In this document: piece by piece, positions 8,001-16,151 of the stretch
Numbering within the stretch: the first letter of the stretch is position 1
Layout of the letters: every line of letters begins with the position of its first letter
DNA from: Saprospiraceae bacterium
Lineage (GTDB): Bacteria > Bacteroidota > Bacteroidia > Chitinophagales > Saprospiraceae
Assembly: GCA_020627705.1 (NCBI GenBank)
Contig: JAHDGJ010000020.1
Span: forward strand, 31,123 to 69,314
Reading direction: 5' to 3'
Length of the DNA: 38,192 bases
Made by a program: the position numbers and the translations under genes
The notes under the pieces: model-generated
Databases searched by the model: none
What the model saw: the letters and a program-made list of their open reading frames with translations, nothing else
What the model was told of the DNA's origin: nothing

Positions 8001-10655
8001 TATGCTATCAATATGTTGGCACCCATTAAAATCTGTAATTGTCACATAAGTAAGTCCGTTGCTCAAAGCAAGGGCTGTATCATTCATTTCTCCAGTTCCC
8101 CATAAAAAAGTATATGGCGGAGTACCCTGGGATGGTGTCACGGTGGCACTTCCGTCATTTCCTCCAAAACAAGTAATTGCCGAATTTAGGACTACATCAC
8201 TTTCTATTGCAGTGGGTTCATTAATATTAAAACCTAAACTAACTACACAGTTATTGCCATCCTCAACTTCCAAAGTATACATGCCGGCCGAGAGATTGTC
8301 AAAAACGCCAGTCATGTTTTGCTGTGCACCCACAGTAAAAACATAAGGAGGAGTTGTACCACTAGCAGAAAAATTTATACTGCCATTTGATTGCCCAAAA
8401 CAACTCGGATTGTCTTGATCCAGAATACCAATGGCAGGCGCAATACAATTTAGCGAAGTACAACTATATGGAGCTACTTCGCTCAAGCATCCATTGGAAG
8501 AATAACGAACCAAAATATCCACATCAACTCCCAAGCCTAATCCTGTGATCGTATGAATCAAATTTTGACCTATGTTGCTCCACGTCAATCCTCCATCTAA
8601 ACTTATCTCATAAAAATCAGCAATAGCTATTTGAGACCAGGTGAAGTTTATAGCTCCATTCATCGTATTGTCACACGAAATATCCTGAATGGCTGGCAAG
8701 CTTGAAACTACTTCAACAAAAAAGGAATCTACTCTTGTACAGCCATATGTATCCGTGGTATTTAAATAATACCATGTATCTACCGTTGGAGATATGACAG
8801 GGTCTTCGCACTCCGTGCAGCTTAGCGAACCATCAGGTTGGCTTGACCAACTGTAGCCAATATCATAGACAGAATTAAAACAAATAGACCACGAAGATAA
8901 TTGCCCATCAAACCCTGATTCGTCATCAACGATTAGTAAGGTATAGGTCCCATTCGCTGGAGAATCTCCATCAAAAATATCGTCCCAAGTTCCTTCTGGT
9001 TGAAAGTTACCAGTATACGTTTCGTTCCCATTAAAAGTAGAGCCAATTATTGGATTGGCATTGTTGATATTTTGTATTGCATCGAGCGTAAAGCATGTAT
9101 TTAGAAAGGTATCTATTTGAGCAAAATTATTATCAGGTGGAGGCCGTTGGCCATTGTCTGTACTTAATTCTAAAATTTGACCTCCCGGCGTAATAAGATA
9201 AATATCCAAATCAAAAGGGATTAAATGGGTCAGCGTGTCAATGCAGATAGATTTGATCACCCCAGGCCCCAATTGATCGGGAAAAACACCAGAAACCTCA
9301 ATTTCTGAAGTGAAGCTTTGAAAGGAAACATCAATGGCTAGATCTGTATTGTTTTGAAACGCAGGAGGGTCAGGGAGCGTAAAACTTGGTGGTAATTCGA
9401 TATCAATAAGCTCTGATTGTCCCGTACAAATAGTAAAGTCATCGGGCAATATCGGTATCTCTAAGACATCATCAACAATCTTGATATAAAAAGTATCTCT
9501 GTTACAAACATCTCTTTGAATATCAAAAACAAACCACTCATCACCTTCTACCAAACCATCTGAAAAAGCATTTAGTGTAAAGGTCGCTGTATTGCTTCCA
9601 GCATCGATTTGCAATGAAGAATTAATCATTTCGTAATCAATTCCATTTTCCGCAATCGTTATCCCTCCGAGGCCACTGTCAAGAATATTGAAATCCAATG
9701 GATAATCTGAATCTGTATTAGCGGGCAAGGAAAAACTGATCTCTGCCGTTGAACAACCCTCTGCGATATTACCATCGAGACTTAAGGCCTCGGTTTCTAC
9801 CAACAAAGTCCCGGTACCAAAACTCTTGGCTTCCAGAAAAACTGCGGAATTAAACATATTATCGACACCATCTCCAATGGCCAATTTTATCGTGTATTCT
9901 TCACATGGTGTAACAATAGCCTGGGCTGTAAACGGAGAAATAATCCCATTATACACCGGGGTTTGGCCATTGGCTACAAACGAGAAGTATTGACTATACC
10001 CGGTTTCACAAATTGGGTTCCCCGGAGCGGCGACCCCATTATTTACAGTATTAATACTTACAGGTAAGTTCAAGAAAGTCAATCCGCTCGGATCTGCAGG
10101 ATCTGGGATTAAGGCGATGTTTTCCCAGTTATAGGTACCACCAGCGGGATTGGGGCCATTGATAAAAAAGCCAAAAACATCATTAAACTCACTGCACACA
10201 AAATCTGGATATTCTTCTGAAGCAAAAACATAGCTAAAGCGCAAAGTATCTGAAATCGGAATAAAGCTGATTTCGTAAATATTCTGATCAATCAAGGTCG
10301 TCGTCGAAATTGAGGCTAATTGAGGGTCATTAATCGAAGTCCCAGAAGATCCTGAACTTTCAATTGCTGCTGAATTTTGATCAGACGCTGCCTGCGCACT
10401 TCCCGTGGTCATAACTATGCCCCGTTCTAGACCAACGGGTCCTAATCCATTGGAAAAGAATCCGACAGAAGAGGCTACGCCATTATGGGTAATGTTTGTT
10501 AATTCTACCCCATCGCCAAGAAATACATTTTCGATAAGATTGATCGGATCGTAAGGTGCAGTAGCCCCATCTACAACCTGCAATTGCCCATAGCTATCGA
10601 TTACACCAAATACCAAAAAGGTATAAATCAAAGCCAATGAAAATCGATTCTTCAT
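5094..10655 (-). CDS. giant SprB-like surface protein with T9SS type B (CHU_C) sorting domain
   Basis: A secreted cell-surface protein of about 1853 residues, probably an adhesin. Order of parts: signal peptide (MKNRFSLALIYTFLVFG...SYGQ); choice-of-anchor L-like domain (about 25-285, with VFASEEYPDFV and FGFFING); a Calx-beta-like stretch (about 295-410); a proprotein convertase P-like domain (about 430-595, ending LSSWSICF); a short Fn3-like segment; twelve SprB-type repeats (about 750-1660); and a C-terminal type B domain starting near 1758 (VPTGFTPNGDGNND ... FRIFDRWGEMVYE) that directs T9SS export. The frame extends to a GTG at 10688 and an ATG at 10670, but ATG 10655 gives a clean signal peptide, so I chose it. 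It is coupled by a 4-bp overlap to the PorP/SprF gene. The ligand is unknown. Confidence 0.93.
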   Translation of the reverse strand: MKNRFSLALIYTFLVFGVIDSYGQLQVVDGATAPYDPINLIENVFLGDGVELTNITHNGVASSVGFFSNGLGPVGLERGIVMTTGSAQAASDQNSAAIESSGSSGTSINDPQLASISTTTLIDQNIYEISFIPISDTLRFSYVFASEEYPDFVCSEFNDVFGFFINGPNPAGGTYNWENIALIPDPADPSGLTFLNLPVSINTVNNGVAAPGNPICETGYSQYFSFVANGQTPVYNGIISPFTAQAIVTPCEEYTIKLAIGDGVDNMFNSAVFLEAKSFGTGTLLVETEALSLDGNIAEGCSTAEISFSLPANTDSDYPLDFNILDSGLGGITIAENGIDYEMINSSLQIDAGSNTATFTLNAFSDGLVEGDEWFVFDIQRDVCNRDTFYIKIVDDVLEIPILPDDFTICTGQSELIDIELPPSFTLPDPPAFQNNTDLAIDVSFQSFTSEIEVSGVFPDQLGPGVIKSICIDTLTHLIPFDLDIYLITPGGQILELSTDNGQRPPPDNNFAQIDTFLNTCFTLDAIQNINNANPIIGSTFNGNETYTGNFQPEGTWDDIFDGDSPANGTYTLLIVDDESGFDGQLSSWSICFNSVYDIGYSWSSQPDGSLSCTECEDPVISPTVDTWYYLNTTDTYGCTRVDSFFVEVVSSLPAIQDISCDNTMNGAINFTWSQIAIADFYEISLDGGLTWSNIGQNLIHTITGLGLGVDVDILVRYSSNGCLSEVAPYSCTSLNCIAPAIGILDQDNPSCFGQSNGSINFSASGTTPPYVFTVGAQQNMTGVFDNLSAGMYTLEVEDGNNCVVSLGFNINEPTAIESDVVLNSAITCFGGNDGSATVTPSQGTPPYTFLWGTGEMNDTALALSNGLTYVTITDFNGCQHIDSITLQQPVELTASAGQFAAVDCFQEASGIGVVEADNGVGTYEYHWSTTDITLIDTLYNLSSGNYSVTVYDENDCSAVSNFSIDEAIQLTSTLDVSDNSCFGVSDGTATAQAFGGTGMYSFVWSNGDMGDSASNLAPGKHYVTITDTNNCIHIDSIEFNGPDQISYIETVEDLTCFESGNGSIDFEASGGTGNLSYDWSSPDLVFNSTSNNIQDLESGEYCVTVTDEMMCTVEQCFLISQPDSIDVQIVVVPVSCAGEENGAIDITTSGGTPSFDVQWENEVSFNDEDLMSLEAGTYNATITDAMNCQKSISVEVPEGGNIEITSQISNVDCLGAQSGSINLTVITGVMPFTFNWTGPNGFSSALEDLENVGAGMYQLQLTDDTNCMATYFFEIEEPNQGLSVQVDNALICPEATDGMLNAEVSGANGMVNYVWSNNETSQEIANLGVGTYTVTVSDENNCSNTAQGMITASPEMALFVSTTDVTCFGAIDGSATVDSILFDGVSGNLVDFQIMWNTTPIQNSSSAISLAGDQSYIITAEDVNGCTASASINILQPAEIDIDLVQSQNPLCAGDDNGFIEVIATGGNGQLSYLWDGNAGSQNTPIASNLLAGNYFVSVEDDQGCTAVQDYTITDPVGISFNEAITDATCNGANDGALEINPLGGSNDFNVLWSTGSMEERLENLTAGIYTVTLTDVSGCEVIDSFEVGQPDSDISLEIMTEDVSCFGGFDGMIEVIASGGNGIYQYSIDGEEYSSSPVLIGLTAGTYTVYVQDFEGCTTILEGIEIEKPEEIIIEIGTLKYVDYGESIQMFPTIINGQGEVSFQWSSLNIDQFNCDNCAFPTVDSITTNITVDLMVVDENGCEDEIKINIIAVLKEFVDVPTGFTPNGDGNNDLLHVFGKEDLRITHFRIFDRWGEMVYEDNDFLTNDLSRGWDGQFKGLSAQPGVYVWTVEAENVDGTVNFYNGETTLIK
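5676..8408 (-). repeat. twelve SprB-type protein repeats within the giant surface protein
   Basis: Protein-level tandem repeats of roughly 70-85 residues. Each opens with a Cys followed by a Gly/Asn-rich turn (CFGQSNGSI, CFGGNDGSA, CFQEASGIG, CFGVSDGTA, CFESGNGSI, CAGEENGAI, CLGAQSGSI, CPEATDGML, CFGAIDGSA, CAGDDNGFI, CNGANDGAL, CFGGFDGMI). Each carries a central W or Y strand and ends with a GxYxVTVxDxxxC pattern. The paired cysteines could form a disulfide in each repeat. DNA copies have diverged, so this is an old expansion rather than a recent tandem array. Bounds are approximate. Confidence 0.85.
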
Positions 10656-10775
10656 CCTTGGGGTAATCATCTGGGGATTTTGTAGCACAGCGAAATTAAA
10701 TTAATTCAATGGAACACCTATCAATAAGTCCATCTATCTAAGCCAAATGCTGCTTGAACATCTAGAACAAGACAT

Positions 10776-12875
10776 ATGCCAAACAAAATCAAATCATTTT
10801 TTAGGTCTCATCCGTCTATACGAATTTTTCTTCCGTTTGGTTTGGGAATCCTAATGGGTTCTATGGCTTTTGCATTTATTGAACTTTCGATATCCTTTTT
10901 GGTACTTATCTGGTTTTTACAGGGCCTTATTTTGGTAATATATGCCCGCACATTTCAAACTATACTCCTTTACTTAATAGTCTTCTTTCTTGGATTTTTA
11001 CATGCTGAAGAATTTGAGCCATCTCTTGAGATGGATTCTCAACAATCAAATCAATATATCGGTACTGTATTGTCTTCTAAAAAATCCAACTTCACCCAAC
11101 TCGAAGTCTTCGTTCGTTATGTCAAAACTGGCGCGACATATACCCCGAACTCTTTTAAGGTTATACTCTATGTTGATGACGATAAAGTTGAATTTTTTGA
11201 TCAGGTACCATCAAAATTCGAAGAGGGACAATGGATAAACTTAACAACAAAACTTAAAAGGGTTTCAGAAACGCGCTTTCCATATGCCTTCAATTATGGA
11301 AAATTCCTCCATCGAAAACACATTTATTATCAAGGGTTTGCTTCCCTTTCTGAAATCGATATTTATGAAACTGATCATGTTTCTTTCCGATCCATTTTGG
11401 CTAAGGCAAGAAATGCTTTAAAAGAGGTGATTGCAAAATATACCAAGGGAAAAGCATCCAGAGGCATTGCTTGCGCGCTATTGATTGGCGATAAATCAGC
11501 GTTGGACAAGGAGACCTATAGTCAGTTTTCGAATTCTGGCGCTGTACATGTCTTGGCCGTTTCTGGTTTACATGTCGGAATATTAACCCAGTTGCTCCTT
11601 TTTATTTCCAGCTTCTTACAGAATAAATGGTTAAGATTTCGAAGACTACAATTCTTTTTTGTCCTTATTGGCATATGGGGATTCGCTTTTGTTACTGGCT
11701 GCAGTCCTTCGGTGCTTAGGGCATCTTTAATGTTTTCACTTTTTTTAATCGCCAAGGACTTTTACCTCGTAGGTTCTAACTTTAATTTGCTCTTCGCCTC
11801 TGCCTTGATTCTTTTATGCATTAATCCAAATCAATTGTTCCAACTGGGCTTTCAGTTTTCATATTTAGCAGTTTTTGGGATTTTACTCCTTTATCGCCCA
11901 CTCGAAAAACTATTGACCATAAAAAATAAATTGGGAGGCTATTTTTGGCAACTCACTTGTGTTTCGATTGCCGCTCAGCTTTGGGTCGCACCGCTAAGCA
12001 TTTTTTACTTTAATCAATTTCCCTTGCAATTTATTCTGAGCGGGTGGGTAGCCATACCGTTGACGAGCCTGTGCTTAAGCATAGGAGTTTCACTCTTTGT
12101 CCTAGAACTTCTATGCCCAAGCCTGAATGTATTTGTTGGTTTTGGCTTTGAGTTAACCCTTTCGCTTTTTAGCAAAAGTATTTTTCACCTTGACAAAATC
12201 CCAAATGCCTTATTGAAAGAACTTTGGATTGATCCAATTCAAGTACTTTGGTTTTACCTCGTTCTATTGTTTCTTGGTATTTTTCTTCATCACAAAAAGA
12301 GAATATGGATTTATGCAACAGCATTCGTCCTACTCTTGAGCGGAGCTTCTAGTGTGTACAAAAAAGCAGTCCCGTTAAATTATCTTGCCTTTCATTTTTA
12401 TCCTACCAAATTTGGATCTGCATTTGACCTGAACTACAAAAACAAACTCATTCAATTTAGATCAGAAAAATTTGATGAAAAAACTGTCAACTTTCTAAAC
12501 ACAAGATTCTACTTAAGTCTAGGTAATCAAGAAAAATTAATATGCTCGCGCAAACACCAAATTAGCTCCGAGGACCTCAATTTTTCGAATGGCGTTTTTC
12601 AGCTGTTTGGCGAAAAAAGTCTGCTCTGGGTAACAAAAGATTGGAAGCTTAATACGGAGAAACCTCAATTCGTTGACTATGTATTTGTCGAATCCCTTCC
12701 AAAAAACGAAGCACTTATCACTACAATACATTCGAGTCACTGGGTTTTTACTAAAGAAAAAGATTTGCAAAAAGCAAAAAAACACATCCCATTTGCCGAA
12801 GGGCAAAAGATGCACGCACTGGACCAAAAAGCTTATCACCACATCAAACTATATCATGGAACACATCAAAATTGA
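10776..12875 (+). CDS. comEC: ComEC/Rec2-family DNA-uptake channel
   Basis: A polytopic inner-membrane protein that moves single-stranded DNA into the cytosol during natural transformation. Parts in order: two or three N-terminal membrane segments with a DUF4131-type soluble domain (about 20-190); the Competence domain (about 225-505) with the diagnostic CALLIGDKSAL and VHVLAVSGLHVGIL (GLHVG near 264-268) and many transmembrane helices; and a C-terminal soluble segment of about 190 residues. The 699-residue length is like shorter family members. I see no HxHxDH motif, so the C-terminal metallo-beta-lactamase-like domain of many homologues seems absent or unrecognisable. The 3' end overlaps the next gene, a ComEA-like protein, by 20 bp, which supports a shared role. 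Confidence 0.93.
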   Translation: MPNKIKSFFRSHPSIRIFLPFGLGILMGSMAFAFIELSISFLVLIWFLQGLILVIYARTFQTILLYLIVFFLGFLHAEEFEPSLEMDSQQSNQYIGTVLSSKKSNFTQLEVFVRYVKTGATYTPNSFKVILYVDDDKVEFFDQVPSKFEEGQWINLTTKLKRVSETRFPYAFNYGKFLHRKHIYYQGFASLSEIDIYETDHVSFRSILAKARNALKEVIAKYTKGKASRGIACALLIGDKSALDKETYSQFSNSGAVHVLAVSGLHVGILTQLLLFISSFLQNKWLRFRRLQFFFVLIGIWGFAFVTGCSPSVLRASLMFSLFLIAKDFYLVGSNFNLLFASALILLCINPNQLFQLGFQFSYLAVFGILLLYRPLEKLLTIKNKLGGYFWQLTCVSIAAQLWVAPLSIFYFNQFPLQFILSGWVAIPLTSLCLSIGVSLFVLELLCPSLNVFVGFGFELTLSLFSKSIFHLDKIPNALLKELWIDPIQVLWFYLVLLFLGIFLHHKKRIWIYATAFVLLLSGASSVYKKAVPLNYLAFHFYPTKFGSAFDLNYKNKLIQFRSEKFDEKTVNFLNTRFYLSLGNQEKLICSRKHQISSEDLNFSNGVFQLFGEKSLLWVTKDWKLNTEKPQFVDYVFVESLPKNEALITTIHSSHWVFTKEKDLQKAKKHIPFAEGQKMHALDQKAYHHIKLYHGTHQN

Positions 12876-13821
12876 CAAAAAAGAAAGAAGAGGGATATTT
12901 GTATTCATTTGCATTCTTACCCTTCTCCAAGTTTTTAAATTCTATCATTATCACCTAGGTAATTCGGAGTCTCAACTTGAGCTCGGTATATCTGAGATTG
13001 TTGAGAAACACAATCTCAACCCAATAAAGCCCACAGGAAGTCAAGAAACTAAGGATTCAACTGTAGCTCAGTTGGAAATAAAAGAATTCGATCAGTTGAC
13101 CAAAAAAGAAAAATCATCTTTTCCTAGATCCAACACTACCAAAAAGATCAAAATATCAAACAAAAAGCCACCCAAAGCATTTGATCCAAACAAAGCACAG
13201 GCTCAAGACTTTGAGCCTTTCGATCTACCAGATTTTATAGTACAACGTATTTTAAAATTCCGATCAAAAGGAGGCAGATTTTACAAAAAAGAAGACTTGA
13301 AAAAAATTTATGGTTTAAGCGAACAACAGTACTTAAAAATTTCTCCATACATAACAATAGAAGACATAGGCCAGGCTCTTACAAAAAAATCATTGCCCGT
13401 GTTATCCTTCATTGATGTGAATGCTGCGACCCAAGAAGAGTTTCAGTCTTTACGGGGTATTGGGCCAGTACTTTCCAAACGGATTGTAAAATTCAGGGAT
13501 TTATTGGGAGGGTTTTATGATATCACACAAATTTCTGAAACCTTCGGATTACCTGACAGCACGTACCAAAGCATTGAAAAACATTTAATGCTCCATACTC
13601 CATTTTCGAAAATTGCAATAAACAACATTGATGTAGAATCTTTGGCTAAGCATCCCTATATAAGCTACAAACTAGCTAAGATTATTCTAAATTATCGAGC
13701 CCAACATGGCCCGTTTGATACCAAAACTCAGCTGTTGGAAATAAAAATTATAGATCAAAAAACATTTGACAAAATTGCACCATACATCTCATTAGACCCA
13801 GCTCATAATACAACATCATAA
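12856..13821 (+). CDS. ComEA-like membrane-anchored protein with three helix-hairpin-helix units
   Basis: A predicted periplasm-facing DNA-binding protein of 321 residues. An open frame extends upstream inside comEC, but ATG 12856 gives a short charged N-terminus (MEHIKIDKKERRG) and then one membrane segment (FVFICILTLLQVFKFY), so I chose it. After a Lys/Ser-rich linker come three HhH units: FDPNKAQAQDFEPFDLPDF... with YGLSEQQYLKISPYI; IDVNAATQEEFQSLRGIGPV (the canonical ComEA type) with FGLPDSTYQSIEKHL; and NNIDVESLAKHPYISYKLAK with IDQKTFDKIAPYI. ComEA binds incoming double-stranded DNA and delivers it to ComEC. The 20-bp overlap with comEC indicates one transcript. Alternative: a DNA-binding HhH protein of other function, which I think less likely. 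Confidence 0.87.
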   Translation: MEHIKIDKKERRGIFVFICILTLLQVFKFYHYHLGNSESQLELGISEIVEKHNLNPIKPTGSQETKDSTVAQLEIKEFDQLTKKEKSSFPRSNTTKKIKISNKKPPKAFDPNKAQAQDFEPFDLPDFIVQRILKFRSKGGRFYKKEDLKKIYGLSEQQYLKISPYITIEDIGQALTKKSLPVLSFIDVNAATQEEFQSLRGIGPVLSKRIVKFRDLLGGFYDITQISETFGLPDSTYQSIEKHLMLHTPFSKIAINNIDVESLAKHPYISYKLAKIILNYRAQHGPFDTKTQLLEIKIIDQKTFDKIAPYISLDPAHNTTS

Positions 13822-13892
13822 ATTTCTCTCCACTTCCTTACGCATGCATATTTAAACAAAATTGCGCATCGATTGTCTAGTTTTACGTTGGC

Positions 13893-15644
13893 ATGAGAGA
13901 ATTGTGGTCTTTAAATAAGTATTTCGTTCGTTACAAATGGCACTTTTTGCTTGGGACTCTTTTTGTAAGCGGTTCTAATTTTTTTAAAGTCAAAGTACCA
14001 CAAGAAATTGCTAGGGCCTTGGATTTAATCAAGGATGCGCTTGAGGATCCAAGCACCTTAGACAAAGCTCAGTTAAGCAAGGATCTTTTGTGGTTTGCGG
14101 TTATGGTCATCGGACTTGCATTATGCATGGGAGGCTTAATGTACTTGATGCGCCAAACCATAATTGTTATGTCCCGTTTGATAGAATACGATCTGCGAAA
14201 AGATTTATTTGATCATTACCAAAAGCTTGACAGACAATTTTTTAAAGAAAACAGAACTGGAGATATCATGTCCCGAATATCAGAGGACGTGTCCAAAGTA
14301 CGTATGTATTTAGGCCCAGCAGTATTGTATGGCATTAACTTAATGAGTTTGACTTTTCTTGTTATTTACTCGATGTTAAGCGTAAGTCCCACACTTACTT
14401 TGTATACCCTGTTGCCTCTTCCCATTTTATCTATCTCTATTTATTACGTCAGTACTATTATTCACAAAAAAAGTGGCCTGATCCAGGTCCAGTTAAGTAA
14501 TATAACGAGCTCTAGTCAAGAAATCTATTCGGGGATTGCAGTGGTCAAATCATACGTACAACAAAATTCATTTCTAAAATATTTTGATGATGAAAGTTTG
14601 GAGTATAAAAAAAGATCCCTTGCACTAGCTCGAGTAAATGCTTTGTTTTTTCCACTCATGATATTACTGATAAGCAGCAGTACCATCTTAACGATTTATA
14701 TGGGTGGATTGGAAGTTGCAAAAGGAAACATTAGCTATGGAAACATTGCTGAATTTGTGATTTATGTCAACTACCTCACTTGGCCCTTTACAGCGATAGG
14801 ATGGGTGGCCTCTACTATTCAGCAAGCTGAGGCCTCACAGCTTCGAATAAACGCATTTTTGAAAAGGAAACCAAAAATAATCTCAGCTCTTGATGCTTCA
14901 AGTCAAATAAATAATGGAAACCTTGTTTTCGAAAACGTAAGTTTTACTTATCCAGAAACGGGAGTAAAAGCGATCGACAATTTAAGTTTTGAATTGGCCG
15001 CAGGTCAAAAGCTGGCGATCATTGGAAAAACAGCTTCTGGTAAATCAACAATAGCTGAACTTATATTAAGAACCTATGACATAGATGAAGGAAGCATAAA
15101 AATTGGAGGCATTGATATCAGGGAAATTTCGAAAAAGACCCTTAGAGAGTATATAGGATACGCACCCCAAGAAGTTTTTCTTTTTTCGGATTCGGTATCT
15201 GGAAATATCTCCTTTGGTCACCAGGAAGCTACTCAAAAAGACATCGCTCAAATGGCAATTAATGCAGCGGTACACGATGATATTGTGAAATTGCCAGAAG
15301 GGTATGATACTAAAGTTGGGGAAAGAGGCGTGACTTTATCCGGTGGTCAAAAACAACGAATCTCCTTAGCAAGAGCTTTGATTAAAAATCCAGAGTTGCT
15401 TATTCTAGATGACACATTATCTGCGGTAGATACTCAAACAGAAAGAAAGATTTTATCTTATTTGCAGGATGTTTTGAAATACAAAACAGCAATTATCATA
15501 ACCCATCGCATACATGCCTTGTTAAAATTTGACAAAATTATCGTGTTAGAAAATGGGCAAAAAACTGAGGAAGGCACCCACGAAGAACTTTTAAACAACC
15601 AAGGATACTACTACGACATTTATATGCTGGATGAACATCGGTGA
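13893..15644 (+). CDS. ABC exporter half-transporter (fused permease and ATPase, MsbA/multidrug type)
   Basis: A 583-residue inner-membrane exporter half: an ABC type-1 membrane domain (about 15-310, six helices) followed by a nucleotide-binding domain. Visible motifs are Walker A GKTASGKST (378-386), Q-loop APQE near 425, signature LSGGQ (482-486), Walker B LLILDD (502-507), D-loop SAVD and H-loop THR (537-539). The residue after Walker B is Asp where most exporters have the catalytic Glu; this is seen in degenerate sites of some heterodimeric exporters such as BmrC-type proteins (family knowledge). No partner half lies next to it. It starts 71 bp after the ComEA-like gene. The substrate (lipid or drug) cannot be read. 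Confidence 0.92.
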   Translation: MRELWSLNKYFVRYKWHFLLGTLFVSGSNFFKVKVPQEIARALDLIKDALEDPSTLDKAQLSKDLLWFAVMVIGLALCMGGLMYLMRQTIIVMSRLIEYDLRKDLFDHYQKLDRQFFKENRTGDIMSRISEDVSKVRMYLGPAVLYGINLMSLTFLVIYSMLSVSPTLTLYTLLPLPILSISIYYVSTIIHKKSGLIQVQLSNITSSSQEIYSGIAVVKSYVQQNSFLKYFDDESLEYKKRSLALARVNALFFPLMILLISSSTILTIYMGGLEVAKGNISYGNIAEFVIYVNYLTWPFTAIGWVASTIQQAEASQLRINAFLKRKPKIISALDASSQINNGNLVFENVSFTYPETGVKAIDNLSFELAAGQKLAIIGKTASGKSTIAELILRTYDIDEGSIKIGGIDIREISKKTLREYIGYAPQEVFLFSDSVSGNISFGHQEATQKDIAQMAINAAVHDDIVKLPEGYDTKVGERGVTLSGGQKQRISLARALIKNPELLILDDTLSAVDTQTERKILSYLQDVLKYKTAIIITHRIHALLKFDKIIVLENGQKTEEGTHEELLNNQGYYYDIYMLDEHR

Positions 15645-15667
15645 TGGACGCAATTTATACTTGTTTT

Positions 15668-15764
15668 TTCATTTTTTTCCAGCCTACTGGCGGGCAGGCA
15701 TAGATAAAAAAACGAAAAAAAAATCAAGTCAAATCAAACTCCTTCGTCGAACAATGATTTGACA
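15668..15764. repeat. noncoding repeat, copy A, carrying a 23-nt GC-rich insertion
   Basis: This segment aligns along its length with 18721-18799. Shared blocks are TTCATTTTTTTC, GATAAAAAAACG, an A-rich run, and a 36-base unit with inverted repeats GTCAAATCA (15728-15736) and TGATTTGAC (15755-15763) around an 18-nt loop. Copy A holds 23 bases at 15680-15702 where copy B has TTT; the extra bases contain an imperfect palindrome (GCCT...AGGC, 15682-15699). Orientation is the same in both copies. Confidence 0.85.
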
Positions 15765-16151
15765 TGCCTACGCTCACACTGTAATATTTTTGCTAAGTGA
15801 TTGATTAAAAATCCAGCGTGCATGAATAAGCTTAAACCCAACTTAATCAGACTTTTAAAAACCTTATCCAAGTTAAAAAGAAACTTTTCTCCCTCCATTT
15901 TAAGGGAAGGCTGGGATGGGTTCTAAAGGTTCTTCCTCTTTTGTTTACTTTATTTCAGAAAATTCTACCCGCCATTGTGGAGATTGAAAGAGTCCAAACT
16001 TAATTGAAAACAATCTCCTTTCATAAGATGATTAAGGACTAAGGCAAGAACAAAAAAATTGATGCAGGATTTCAGGTTCCGATTTTTTTTTACAAAAATT
16101 ATGTTACTTGCGGTGTAAATGCTTATTTTGAAATAACAAACTATCGGAATA
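15765..16151. other. gene-free spacer before the Pur-alpha-like gene
   Basis: No coding pattern, RNA gene or clear terminator is visible in these 387 bases. There is a weak short inverted repeat around CCCTCCATTTTAAGGGAAGG near 15891-15910 and a poly-T run near 16083-16091. Small open frames here have no start context or composition that suggests a gene. An uncatalogued small RNA cannot be excluded by eye. Confidence 0.5.

Noticed and set aside
5245-8346. Several antisense open frames of 60-100 codons across the giant surface-protein gene
   Set aside because: They are shadows of a long, well-supported repeat gene and have no domain pattern of their own.
5676-8408. A CRISPR or satellite array, suggested by regular periodicity of about 230 bp
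   Set aside because: The periodicity is at protein level (SprB-type repeats); DNA copies are not identical and there are no spacer-repeat features.
12673-12855. N-terminal extension of the ComEA-like gene inside comEC
   Set aside because: The extra 61 residues lie inside the end of the comEC frame, are Lys-rich without domain features, and would bury the membrane anchor. ATG 12856 is a natural start.
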